This document shows, piece after piece, positions 8,524 to 17,667 of a DNA stretch of 42,285 bases (the first letter of the stretch is position 1; every line of letters begins with the position of its first letter). The notes beneath the pieces were generated by a model that was not told where the DNA came from, did no database searches, and saw only the letters and a list, made by a program, of their open reading frames with translations. The position numbers and the translations under genes were made by a program. The DNA is from Candidatus Omnitrophota bacterium. GTDB taxonomy: Bacteria; Omnitrophota; Omnitrophia; Omnitrophales; Aquincolibacteriaceae. The stretch is from NCBI GenBank assembly GCA_028713205.1, contig JAQTOZ010000004.1, forward strand, positions 1-42,285. The letters are read 5' to 3'.

Positions 8524-10551
8524 TTACCAATCCTTTTCGACGTGGGGCGGATTCTTATCGACCGGAGGCTTGCGCAAGTCCTGCAATTCCTTTTCTGATT
8601 CCTTGAGCGCATCTAGGATTCTAAGAGCATTTTCAAGGTTCATTTGCCCCTGCAAAGGCTTTGGCATCTTTTTTTGTTCTTCCTGACCTTCTACCGGTTT
8701 CTTTTCCTGCCCCTGTTGTTCTTCCGGGTTTTCGCGTTCTTTTTCTTCGCCTTCTTGCGGTTGCGGCTGTTTTTGTTCTTCCTTGTCGCCCTGATCCATT
8801 TCCTGCGGTTGTTGTTGCTGTTGTTGATCCTGGTCCTTCTGCTCTTGTTGATCCTGCGGTTGCTGTTCCTGAGGCTGATTCTGCTGCTGTTGGTCCTGCT
8901 TGTCTTCTTGCTTCTTTTGCTCTTCTTGTTTCTGCTCTTGCTGGTTTTGTGGTTGATTCTGCTGCTGATCTTGTTGCTGCTGTTGGTCCTGTTGTTGATT
9001 TTGCTGCTGCTGGTTTTGTTGCTGTTGTTGATTCTGCTGTTGCTGGTTCTGTTGTTGCTGCTGTTGTTGCTGTTGCTTTTTCTCATCCTGTTTTTTCTTT
9101 TCCTGGTCCTTCTTATCCATGCGATTTTTTGAGTTTTGGATAAACTCCAGGTTGTACTTGGCATCTTTATCCGTCGGATCGATTTCGAGCACCTTTTTAT
9201 AAGCATTGATGGCTTCCTCGAACTTCCCGAGCCGGTATTGAGTGTTGCCGTAATTATAAAGCTCCTTGGCTTTTAAGGTCTTATCCGCCGTAGCAGCCAT
9301 CGACTTCTCAAGCTCCTGTTTTGCCTGAGCATAATCCCCGGATTGATAAAGCGTGGTTGCCAGATTGTAACGAATGACAGGGTCATCCGGTTTTTTGATC
9401 TGGGCTCGGCGGTACTCCTGAAGCGCCGACTGATATTTTTTCTGATGATATAATTCATTGCCTTTCTCGTTCAGACCGCGAGATGTTTCCAGAAAACCGG
9501 AGAAAAGCATAAAAGCACAGATAAGAGCTGCCAAAGGCGGAATTTTCTTTTGCCGGCGTCTGACGAACATTTCCAGGGCGAGAAAGATAAAGGTCAAAAT
9601 CAAAAACAGCTCGAAATGATCTTCGCGTTCCATGAGCTGCCGTTCACGTAAACGCTTCTGACCGAGGCTCTCCATGTGTTTCAAGATCAAATCAACCTCT
9701 TGCTCGCTCGGACTGCTGGTAATGTAAACACCCCCGGTTTCCTGCGCAATTTTCTCCAAGAGAGGCTTCGTCAGCTTCGTGATAACAACGTTCCCCGCTC
9801 TGTCTTTTTTAAATCCGGCACGTCTCCCCTGTTCATCCTTCAAGGGGATCGGTTGGCCCTGGGTGGTACCGACACCGATGGTATAAATCCGGACATGTTC
9901 TTTCTTGGCATCCTCCAAGACCCCTTCGATGCCACCTTCATGATCCTCACCATCGGTAAAAACAATCATGGCCTTGTATTTTGATTCCCCGGGCGGAAAT
10001 GATTGCATGCCCAGCCTTAATGCTTGTGAAAGAGATGTCCCGGGATCGGGAACGTGACCGACTTCGACGGCATCCAAAAAAAGAAAAAAGGCGGAATAAT
10101 CAAGCGTTAAAGGTGTCTGTAAGAAACTAGAACCTGAAAAAGCGACCATGCCGACACGGTCTCCCTTGAGCTTTCGTATCGTACTCTTGATCTCACGTAC
10201 GGATTTCTCAAAACGATTCGGTTTTGCATCCTCGGCCAGCATACTCAGGGACGTATCCAAAATAAAAATAAGATCGACGCCCTTGCGTTCGACTTTGCGC
10301 ACGTCTTCGCCCCATTGGGGCCGCGCCAGGGCCGTGATGGCACAGAGAAACGCCAGGATAAAGAAGAAAAGGCGGATTTTGTTTTCCGCGGGACGGTATG
10401 CCGGCATCATCTTCTGCTGAATGGTGTCCGCATTCCCGATCTTGCGGATGCGAGCGAGCCAGATCTTTCGGGAAAGAATAAACAATCCGATCAATATCGG
10501 TATCACCCAAAGGAAGATAAAAGCTTTCGGATCATAGAACTGGATCATCAC
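8524..10551 (-). CDS. BatB-BatC type fusion: VWA domain plus TPR repeats plus long Gln-rich C-terminal tract
   Basis: MIDAS-like DLIFILDTSLSMLAEDAKPNRFE, BatB N-terminal TM pair, TPRs (GNELYHQKKYQSALQEYRRA, YNYGNTQYRLGKFEEAINAYKKVLEIDP), then the Q/N tract. Confidence 0.88.
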   Translation of the reverse strand: MMIQFYDPKAFIFLWVIPILIGLFILSRKIWLARIRKIGNADTIQQKMMPAYRPAENKIRLFFFILAFLCAITALARPQWGEDVRKVERKGVDLIFILDTSLSMLAEDAKPNRFEKSVREIKSTIRKLKGDRVGMVAFSGSSFLQTPLTLDYSAFFLFLDAVEVGHVPDPGTSLSQALRLGMQSFPPGESKYKAMIVFTDGEDHEGGIEGVLEDAKKEHVRIYTIGVGTTQGQPIPLKDEQGRRAGFKKDRAGNVVITKLTKPLLEKIAQETGGVYITSSPSEQEVDLILKHMESLGQKRLRERQLMEREDHFELFLILTFIFLALEMFVRRRQKKIPPLAALICAFMLFSGFLETSRGLNEKGNELYHQKKYQSALQEYRRAQIKKPDDPVIRYNLATTLYQSGDYAQAKQELEKSMAATADKTLKAKELYNYGNTQYRLGKFEEAINAYKKVLEIDPTDKDAKYNLEFIQNSKNRMDKKDQEKKKQDEKKQQQQQQQQQNQQQQNQQQQQNQQQQNQQQDQQQQQDQQQNQPQNQQEQKQEEQKKQEDKQDQQQQNQPQEQQPQDQQEQKDQDQQQQQQPQEMDQGDKEEQKQPQPQEGEEKERENPEEQQGQEKKPVEGQEEQKKMPKPLQGQMNLENALRILDALKESEKELQDLRKPPVDKNPPHVEKDW
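8640..9120. repeat. Low-complexity CAG/CAA-type tract encoding the Gln-rich region (reads as CTG/TTG on +)
   Basis: Dense run of ctgttg/ttgctg hexamers at 8810-9080 on +, translating on - to QQQQQQQQQQNQQQQNQQQQQN.... Confidence 0.9.
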
Positions 10552-11528
10552 GGCACCTTCAACAGAACGGTGCGGCTGAGCAAAAGCTCAAACAACAGCA
10601 ACGCCATCGCGGGAAATAGGAACAAATGAAATTGCGGCAAGTAGCTGCGGTATTCCTTGACCTTGACGTCGGTCTTTTCCAACTGATTGATCCTCTCGTA
10701 AATTTCCGCCAATGATTTCGGGTCGCGGGCTCTGAAAAACATGCCTCCCGTGATATCGGCAATTCGTTTGAGAGTCATTTCATCAATATCCACTTTGGCC
10801 TGGACGTATCGTTTGCCAAAGAGCGGGTCGTTGACCGGGAAAGGCACCAATCCCCCTTTACCGACTCCGATCGTATAGACCTTGATGCCGAATGTCTTCG
10901 CCAATTCAGCCGCGGTTATCGGGTCAATATTGCCGGCGTTGTTTTCGCCGTCCGTAATGAGAATAATGATTTTACTTTTGGCATCGCTGTTGCGCAGCCG
11001 GTTGACCGCCGAAGCGATGCCCATACCGATGGCCGTCCCGTCGTCGATCATCCCGATATGGACTTCTTTCAGCAGGTTGATCAAGACATCGTAATCAAGG
11101 GTTAGCGGACATTGGGCGAAGGCTTTGCGGGCAAAAACCACCAACCCCATCCGGTCGTTTTCTCGCCCTTTGATGAATTTGATCGCCTCTTGTTTGGCGA
11201 CCGCAATGCGGTTTTCAGGTTTAAAATCTTCGGCCAGCATCGAACCCGAGATATCCAGGGCGATCATGATATCGACACCTTTGGTTTGATATTCTCGTTC
11301 GGCGGCGATACGTTCCGGCCTTGCCAAGGCACTGATCAATAGGATAAAAACGCCGGCACGCATCCAGGGCAGCATTTTGTAAAAGAATGTCCGTGTCGAT
11401 AAGGCCTTCGTGCGTATCACCGTGGCGGTGGAAAATCTCAGGGTGACTCGTTTCGCCCGTTTCGATATCCAAAAAAGCAACGGTAGCAGCGCAATCAGCA
11501 AAAAGGCATAGGGATACCTAAACTCCAC
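10548..11528 (-). CDS. BatA-like VWA domain protein (GTG start at 11528 favoured over ORF-track start)
   Basis: VEFRYPYAFLLIALLPLLFW... then GVDIMIALDISGSMLAEDFKPENRI (MIDAS DxSxS). Confidence 0.88.
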   Translation of the reverse strand: MEFRYPYAFLLIALLPLLFWISKRAKRVTLRFSTATVIRTKALSTRTFFYKMLPWMRAGVFILLISALARPERIAAEREYQTKGVDIMIALDISGSMLAEDFKPENRIAVAKQEAIKFIKGRENDRMGLVVFARKAFAQCPLTLDYDVLINLLKEVHIGMIDDGTAIGMGIASAVNRLRNSDAKSKIIILITDGENNAGNIDPITAAELAKTFGIKVYTIGVGKGGLVPFPVNDPLFGKRYVQAKVDIDEMTLKRIADITGGMFFRARDPKSLAEIYERINQLEKTDVKVKEYRSYLPQFHLFLFPAMALLLFELLLSRTVLLKVP

Positions 11529-12510
11529 CTTGCGTCTCCTTGGGCTTTGCCTCGTCAATGACTTGCAGCGCCTTTTTGTTGAGATCCAAGATCTGAAAGA
11601 CCTCCGGACGCCACTTCGCAAATTTGGCCAAATCCGAGGCTTCGAGGACCTCATCGATTTTTTCCAGGAGTGATTGATCGACCTGGTTTTGTTTCAGAAA
11701 CCGGACGATCTCATACGTGGTCGATTCGACCGCAAGAACTTTAAACCGTTTCTCGAGATAAATCCTGATAATTTCGGAATACCGGAGGTAATACTCTTTG
11801 AGCTTGCCCTTCTTCAGCAAATCCGAGCCGTATAACCGCTCCAAATTCAATTTAGCCTCTTCCTCCGCCGTCAGAGGCGGGCCTTGCTCGATCCTTTCGG
11901 CCACTTTTTTCCTCACGATGCGATAAATCCATAGACCTAAAAGAATGACACCCAGCGAAGTGATGATCACAAAAATCGCCAGCCGGTATTTCCGCGGTAT
12001 GGAAATCACCGATTTAATACCTCGAATATCGGTTTTGGTCTCCCCTTCCGCAACACTCTTGACCGTCAAATAGATCTTCTCAGTCTGGATTTTGCCCTTT
12101 TGCCCCTTATCGTCGGTATAATCGATACTGATCGGGTCCAGAATAAATTCTCCCAAACGATAGGCCGTAAGCTTCATCCGTTTGCCTTCAACGACCATGC
12201 CGTCTTCTTCACGTCGCAAATCTTCGATTTTTTTGATGGACAGAATGTCGCTTGCAGGTGGCGTAATTTGCGATAAGACCTTGATGGAGGGCACATGGCG
12301 TATGGTTACGGTATAAACAACGGGATCTCCGATCGTGATAAAGGCTTTATCGACCTCGGCTTTGAGCGAAATCGCCGGTTTCTCAGCCCCAAACGTCTGC
12401 CATGGGGCTGTCACCATAAAAAGGAAAGTAAACGCCAGCAAGAGCCGATTCCTGACAACCCATCGGCCCCATTTTGCAGTATGAGAGCAATTGTATACCG
12501 TTGCCATCAC
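11518..12510 (-). CDS. BatD-like membrane protein
   Basis: Signal peptide, Ig-like beta segment (KAFITIGDPVVYTVTIRH), single TM (LAIFVIITSLGVILLGLWIY), cytosolic helical tail; located in the MoxR/Bat cluster. Confidence 0.6.
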   Translation of the reverse strand: MMATVYNCSHTAKWGRWVVRNRLLLAFTFLFMVTAPWQTFGAEKPAISLKAEVDKAFITIGDPVVYTVTIRHVPSIKVLSQITPPASDILSIKKIEDLRREEDGMVVEGKRMKLTAYRLGEFILDPISIDYTDDKGQKGKIQTEKIYLTVKSVAEGETKTDIRGIKSVISIPRKYRLAIFVIITSLGVILLGLWIYRIVRKKVAERIEQGPPLTAEEEAKLNLERLYGSDLLKKGKLKEYYLRYSEIIRIYLEKRFKVLAVESTTYEIVRFLKQNQVDQSLLEKIDEVLEASDLAKFAKWRPEVFQILDLNKKALQVIDEAKPKETQGGV

Positions 12511-13382
12511 ATCCTTCTCTCACGGATCTTGAAAAATTTCATGATCGGTTCCACATAGGAGCATTCTGCCGAAATATCGATCCTATCAATGCCGAGTGTT
12601 TTCAACAGATGGTCGAGTTTCTCATTCCGGGCGACAGCCTCTTGCTGATACATCTGACGAAGGGATTTTCTGGAAAAGTCGGCCAAGGATGATTGCCCGG
12701 TCTCACAATCCTCGACTTCCACCAACCCGATCGGCGGCAGATCTTCCTCCCGGCGATCCTTGAGATGGATCGCAATGACATCATGGCGACGGCTCAGAAT
12801 TTTGAGGGCCTTCTCGTAGCCTTGGTCCATAAAATCAGAAATGAGAAATATGACTGCCGTACGCGTCAGGAAGTTGTGGAGATACTCCAAGGCCTTGCTC
12901 AGATTCGTCTTTCGCCCCTTAGGCTTGTAATAAAGGATTTCGCGCACGACGCGCAGGACATGCGTTTTCCCTTTCTTGACCGGGATGTTCTTCTCAACTT
13001 CGTCGGTGACAATCACCAATCCTGTTTTATCGTTGTTCTTAACCGCCGAAAAAGACAGCAAGGCCGTAATCTCCGCGGCCACTTCGGCCTTTAAACGTTC
13101 CCCCGATCCAAAATATTGCGAACCCGACATATCGACGACAAAAAGAACGGTCAGCTCGCGTTCCTCCACAAATTTCTTAACAAAGGGATGCTGGGAACGA
13201 GCCGTGACGTTCCAATCGATGGTGCGGATATCATCCCCCGGGACATACTCGCGGACATCGGCAAACTCGATCCCCTGCCCTTTGAAGACAGACTGGTATT
13301 CCCCTCCGAAGAGGTCATTGACCAGACGCGTGGTGCGAATTTCGATGTGTCGGACCTTTTTTAAAATCTCCTTGGGGATCAT
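12507..13382 (-). CDS. DUF58 domain-containing protein
   Basis: DLFGGEYQSVFKGQGIEFADVREYVPGDDIRTIDWNVTARSQHPFVKKFVEERELTVLFVVDMSGSQYFGS. Confidence 0.95.
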   Translation of the reverse strand: MIPKEILKKVRHIEIRTTRLVNDLFGGEYQSVFKGQGIEFADVREYVPGDDIRTIDWNVTARSQHPFVKKFVEERELTVLFVVDMSGSQYFGSGERLKAEVAAEITALLSFSAVKNNDKTGLVIVTDEVEKNIPVKKGKTHVLRVVREILYYKPKGRKTNLSKALEYLHNFLTRTAVIFLISDFMDQGYEKALKILSRRHDVIAIHLKDRREEDLPPIGLVEVEDCETGQSSLADFSRKSLRQMYQQEAVARNEKLDHLLKTLGIDRIDISAECSYVEPIMKFFKIRERRM

Positions 13383-14368
13383 GGAACCTCAACTTGCTCG
13401 AAGACCTGTTGAATGATGTTTTCCGAAGTCATTTCTTCCGCTTCCGCCTCGTAGGTAACCAGTACGCGGTGTCGCAGGACATCAAATCCGATTTGCTTTA
13501 CATCATCCGGAGTCACATAACCGCGTCCCCGCAAAAAGGCATTGGCTTTGGCGGCCAGCGTTAACATGATGCTGGCACGCGGCGACGCCCCATACGAAAT
13601 AAGCGGCTTGAGAATATCCAGTTTGTAATGTTCCGGCTCGCGCGTCGCGAACACAAGGTCAATGATGTAATCCTTAACCTTCTCATCCACATAGATGCGA
13701 TGCATGATTTCCCGCATGGCAAGGATCTTTTCCGGATCCAGAACCGGATTCACGGGGATTGTTTTTCCGCCGGACATGCGCTCCAGAATTTCTTTCTCCT
13801 CCTTCTTATTGGGATACGTCACGATGAGCTTTAGCATGAAGCGGTCCACCTGGGCTTCGGGCAAAGGATAGGTGCCTTCCTGCTCGATCGGATTCTGCGT
13901 CGCCAAAACCAGGAACGGCTTCGGCAGAGGAAACGTGGTATCGCCGATCGTCACTTGCCGTTCTTGCATTGCCTCCAGAAGAGCGCTTTGAACTTTTGAA
14001 GGTGCACGGTTGATTTCATCGGCCAGAATAATGCTGGCAAAAATAGGTCCCTTCTTGGTCGTGAAATTTCCGTCCTTGGGATTGTAAACCAGCGTCCCGA
14101 TCACGTCCGCCGGCAATAGATCGGGCGTAAACTGAATGCGTTGAAATTTGGCATTCACAGCCTGCGATAAGGTCCTCACCGACAGCGTTTTGGCAAGTCC
14201 CGGCACACCTTCAATTAAAATATGACCGTCCGCCAGCAAAGCGACCATGAGCCGATCGACCAGGTATTGCTGCCCGACAATGACCTTACCGATCTCCCGC
14301 ATCACTTCCTGCATCGTCGCATTCGCTTCTTTGACTTGCGCACTGACTTCACGTATGGACTCATCCAT
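13379..14368 (-). CDS. MoxR family AAA+ ATPase
   Basis: LIEGVPGLAKT (Walker A), ILADEINRAPSKVQSALLEAMQERQVT (Walker B), LATQNPIEQEGTYPLPEAQVDRFMLK. Confidence 0.97.
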   Translation of the reverse strand: MDESIREVSAQVKEANATMQEVMREIGKVIVGQQYLVDRLMVALLADGHILIEGVPGLAKTLSVRTLSQAVNAKFQRIQFTPDLLPADVIGTLVYNPKDGNFTTKKGPIFASIILADEINRAPSKVQSALLEAMQERQVTIGDTTFPLPKPFLVLATQNPIEQEGTYPLPEAQVDRFMLKLIVTYPNKKEEKEILERMSGGKTIPVNPVLDPEKILAMREIMHRIYVDEKVKDYIIDLVFATREPEHYKLDILKPLISYGASPRASIMLTLAAKANAFLRGRGYVTPDDVKQIGFDVLRHRVLVTYEAEAEEMTSENIIQQVFEQVEVP

Positions 14369-14430
14369 GATATTTCTCCTCCTTCACAGAAAAGCTAGGG
14401 TTAAAATCAATTCAGTTGTTGCGCGTAAAA

Positions 14431-15315
14431 TTAAATCAGCCGTTCCTGAACAATCCGTTTTCCGCTGACGTAGTTTTTGATTTCATTCTGTAACCCGTCA
14501 AATTCGGAATCAGAAAGACCGCTACCCGAAAACCTCATTTCGCTGAGTATATCAAAGAGATGCCGCAGGAATTCACGTTCTTGCCGTGAAACTCCTAGCG
14601 CTTTCAAATCCTCAAGGACATCCGGAATAGCGGTATGCCGCATATCAACTTTGTAATATTCCGTGACGAAATTCCGCAGAAACACGCTGAACTCTTGAAG
14701 CAGATCTTTTGTCGTTTTACCTCCGCGCGCCTCAACCATAGCTTCGAATTTCGCTAAGGCCGCTTCCGCCTTGAGATCGATCGCGTGCTTTGGGACATCT
14801 GTTTTTCGGCCGAACTTCATGAAGAAGATGATTGCGATCACGAATAGTCCGATGACCGTCCCGGCACCCGCGAATATCTGATTCAATAGTTTTTTCGGTA
14901 TTCGCTTGCGATGAACCTTGATGAGTTGGTCCTCAATCTGAAAGCTACCGCCTTTTTGCGTCGACGGGTCGATATAGCCCAAGGTGAAAGCCCGTATCCG
15001 TCCTTCGCCCGAGCGCACCGGTAGAAAGGTTAATGAAAATGTTTTTCTTACCCATGGCTCCCCGTCCGATAAAAAGGATTCCTGGGACTCCCCCTGAGTT
15101 TGAAGCTGAAGATTATCCATCTTCACCTGCGGAAAAAGGAATGCATAAAGGGCCTCGCTCTTGGGCCATTGAATCTTGATGTTCATAACGACCGCTTGGT
15201 CAACTTCCGATTGCGTGGCGCTTAAGGACACATCACAGGTTGGCTTGGCATAGGTATCACCCGCGAGGATCATTCCGAGAAGTAAGAGAAACGGTAAACT
15301 TCTAAAATGCAACAT
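14431..15315 (-). CDS. Second BatD-like membrane protein of the MoxR/Bat cluster
   Basis: Signal peptide, beta domain, central TM, cytosolic helical tail; same architecture as 11518-12510. Confidence 0.5.
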   Translation of the reverse strand: MLHFRSLPFLLLLGMILAGDTYAKPTCDVSLSATQSEVDQAVVMNIKIQWPKSEALYAFLFPQVKMDNLQLQTQGESQESFLSDGEPWVRKTFSLTFLPVRSGEGRIRAFTLGYIDPSTQKGGSFQIEDQLIKVHRKRIPKKLLNQIFAGAGTVIGLFVIAIIFFMKFGRKTDVPKHAIDLKAEAALAKFEAMVEARGGKTTKDLLQEFSVFLRNFVTEYYKVDMRHTAIPDVLEDLKALGVSRQEREFLRHLFDILSEMRFSGSGLSDSEFDGLQNEIKNYVSGKRIVQERLI

Positions 15316-15377
15316 AAGCTATTATTTTACCGGGACTTATGGCAGCAATCAATGACTTTAACGGAGCTCCAAATAAT

Positions 15378-15409
15378 GAAGGGCGAAGATCGCAGGACCC
15401 TCGCCCTTC
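15378..15409 (-). terminator. Hairpin downstream of dnaK, candidate terminator
   Basis: Perfect 9 bp arms gaagggcga / tcgcccttc around a 14 nt loop, about 60 bp past the dnaK stop. Only a weak T-tract (CATTATTT) follows on -. Confidence 0.45.
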
Positions 15410-15467
15410 TGCATTCCCTTAACTCTATCGCATTGCGGCTTGCCTGCAATGTCCGGACGTTCGAGAT

Positions 15468-17402
15468 TTACTTCTTGCTCTTGTCCTTATCCTTATCGTC
15501 CTCATCGACCACTTCGTAATCCGCGTCGACGACCGAATCATCTTTGCCGTCTTTGGCCTTCGGTTCTTCCTTCCCTTTGGAGGCCTGCGCCTTTTTGGCG
15601 GCTTCCTCATAAATCTTTTGCGCCAAGGTATGGGATGCCGTCGACAACTTCTGCGTTACCTGCTGGATCTGCTCGACTGAATCCGATTTGAGCGCTTCTT
15701 TGGCCTCTTTGAGGGCTTCTTCGACACGTTTCTTTTCTTCATCGCTGATTTTGGAACCGTGTTCTGCAACGCTTTTCTCTGTGGCGTAGATAAGATTGTC
15801 CAACTGATTTCGGGCGGTGATCATCTCATGCTTTTTCTTATCGTCTTCCGCATGCGACTGCCCTTCTTTGACAAGCTTATCCACTTCTTCCTTGCTCAAC
15901 CCGGACGAAGATTCAATCCGAATCTTTTGCTCTTTACCGGTCCCAAGATCTTTTGCCGACACATGAACGATTCCGTTCGCGTCGATATCGAAAGTTACTT
16001 CGATTTGGGGCATGCCGCGAGGCGCAGGCGGAATTCCCTCCAGATTAAACAATCCCAAAACCCGGTTGTCCGAAGCCATTTCTCGTTCCCCTTGCAGAAC
16101 CTTTACGGTTACCGCCGTTTGATTGTCCCCGGCTGTCGAGAAAATCTCGGACTTTTTGGTCGGAATCGTCGTGTTTCGTTCAATCAGCTTGGTCATGACA
16201 CCCCCCAAAGTTTCGATGCCCAGCGAAAGCGGGGTGACATCGAGCAATAAGATGTCTTTAACATCCCCTTTCAAAACACCGCCCTGGATCGCGGCGCCCA
16301 CCGCCACAACTTCATCGGGATTAACGCCCTGATGAGGGTCCTTGCCGAACAATTCGCGTACTCTGTTGACGACAGCCGGCATGCGGGTTTGGCCTCCTAC
16401 GAGGATAACTTCATCAATGGCCTTTGCCGTAACGCCGGCATCACGAAGCGCGTTCGTGCAAGGCTCAACGGATTTCTCAATCAAATCCCCGACCAGCTGC
16501 TCAAGCTTGGCACGCGTCAAGGTGATCAAAAAATGCTTGGGCCCCGAGGCATCCGCCGTGATAAAAGGCAGATTGATCTCGGTCGATTGGGATGTCGAGA
16601 GTTCGCATTTGGCTTTTTCCGCCGCTTCTTTCAAACGCTGAAGCGCCATGCGGTCTTTGGTCAGATCGATCCCTTCGGATTTTTTGAATTCATCGACAAG
16701 CCATTCGATGATCCTTTGATCAAAATCATCACCGCCCAAATGCGTGTCCCCGTTCGTCGCCTTGACTTCGAAGACTCCGTCTCCGAGTTCCAGAATGGAA
16801 ATGTCAAATGTGCCACCGCCCAAGTCATATACCGCAATCGTTTCGTTCTTCTTTTTATCGAGTCCGTACGCAAGGGCTGCCGCGGTCGGTTCGTTGATAA
16901 TTCTCAATACCTCGAGTCCGGCGATTTGTCCGGCATCCTTGGTGGCTTGACGTTGGGAGTCGTTAAAATAAGCAGGCACGGTAATCACAGCTTGTTTCAC
17001 CGGTTCGCCCAGATAAGCCTCCGCATCCGATTTGAGTTTCTGGAGCACCATCGCGGATATTTCCGGCGGCGTATAATCACGCCCTTCCGCGGGAATATTG
17101 AACACGGCTTCACCGTGTTTGCCCGCTTTGACTTTAAACGGCACGAGTTTGATTTCGTGCCCCGCTTCATCATAGCGCCTGCCGATAAAACGTTTGGCAC
17201 TGAAGACCGTGTTTTCCGAATTTGTAACGGCCTGTCGTTTCGCCGATTGTCCGACGATTCTTTCTTTGTTTTTTGTGAATGCCACCACGGAGGGAGTCGT
17301 TCGATTGCCTTCGACATTTGCGATAACTTTGGGTTCGCCGCCTTCCATAATGGACATGCAAGAGTTTGTCGTTCCTAAGTCGATTCCTAGAACTTTCGCC
17401 AT
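15468..17402 (-). CDS. dnaK: Chaperone DnaK (Hsp70)
   Basis: [59 protein letters not shown]-terminal [15 protein letters not shown]. Confidence 0.99.
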   Translation of the reverse strand: MAKVLGIDLGTTNSCMSIMEGGEPKVIANVEGNRTTPSVVAFTKNKERIVGQSAKRQAVTNSENTVFSAKRFIGRRYDEAGHEIKLVPFKVKAGKHGEAVFNIPAEGRDYTPPEISAMVLQKLKSDAEAYLGEPVKQAVITVPAYFNDSQRQATKDAGQIAGLEVLRIINEPTAAALAYGLDKKKNETIAVYDLGGGTFDISILELGDGVFEVKATNGDTHLGGDDFDQRIIEWLVDEFKKSEGIDLTKDRMALQRLKEAAEKAKCELSTSQSTEINLPFITADASGPKHFLITLTRAKLEQLVGDLIEKSVEPCTNALRDAGVTAKAIDEVILVGGQTRMPAVVNRVRELFGKDPHQGVNPDEVVAVGAAIQGGVLKGDVKDILLLDVTPLSLGIETLGGVMTKLIERNTTIPTKKSEIFSTAGDNQTAVTVKVLQGEREMASDNRVLGLFNLEGIPPAPRGMPQIEVTFDIDANGIVHVSAKDLGTGKEQKIRIESSSGLSKEEVDKLVKEGQSHAEDDKKKHEMITARNQLDNLIYATEKSVAEHGSKISDEEKKRVEEALKEAKEALKSDSVEQIQQVTQKLSTASHTLAQKIYEEAAKKAQASKGKEEPKAKDGKDDSVVDADYEVVDEDDKDKDKSKK

Positions 17403-17499
17403 TTTATGTCTCCTTTGACATTGATATTGTTTTCAACCATTAGTGCTTTAATTTCTGAAAACCCCAAAGCGTATTACACACAATTCGCTTCGCATTACA

Positions 17500-17514
17500 T
17501 CAATTATCATGCCA
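17500..17514 (-). promoter_or_regulatory. Candidate sigma54-like -24/-12 element upstream of dnaK
   Basis: - strand reads TGGCATGATAATTGA: GG and G(A) at the canonical 10 bp spacing, but TTGA instead of TTGC. Confidence 0.3.
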
Positions 17515-17667
17515 AACGATCCAAGTTGAATCCCATCGTAAATCATGTATTTGAAATAGGTTACAAATGAGGATTATTTGGATGGTTCTACGAAGTCAAA
17601 TTGTGGGTCACTCTGGCACACGCAAACTGTATCAACACGAAGCAGGGCGAATTAATCCCGCTTCAGA

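Noticed and set aside
8644-9143. Two + strand ORFs (162 and 160 aa, Leu/Phe- or Val/Ala-rich) across the Q-rich region
   Set aside because: Antisense shadows of the CAG/CAA tract; composition is a repeat artefact and there is no plausible RBS or family.
16332-17378. 348 aa + strand ORF antisense to dnaK
   Set aside because: Long antisense ORFs opposite dnaK are a well-known codon-bias artefact; the dnaK frame is unambiguous.
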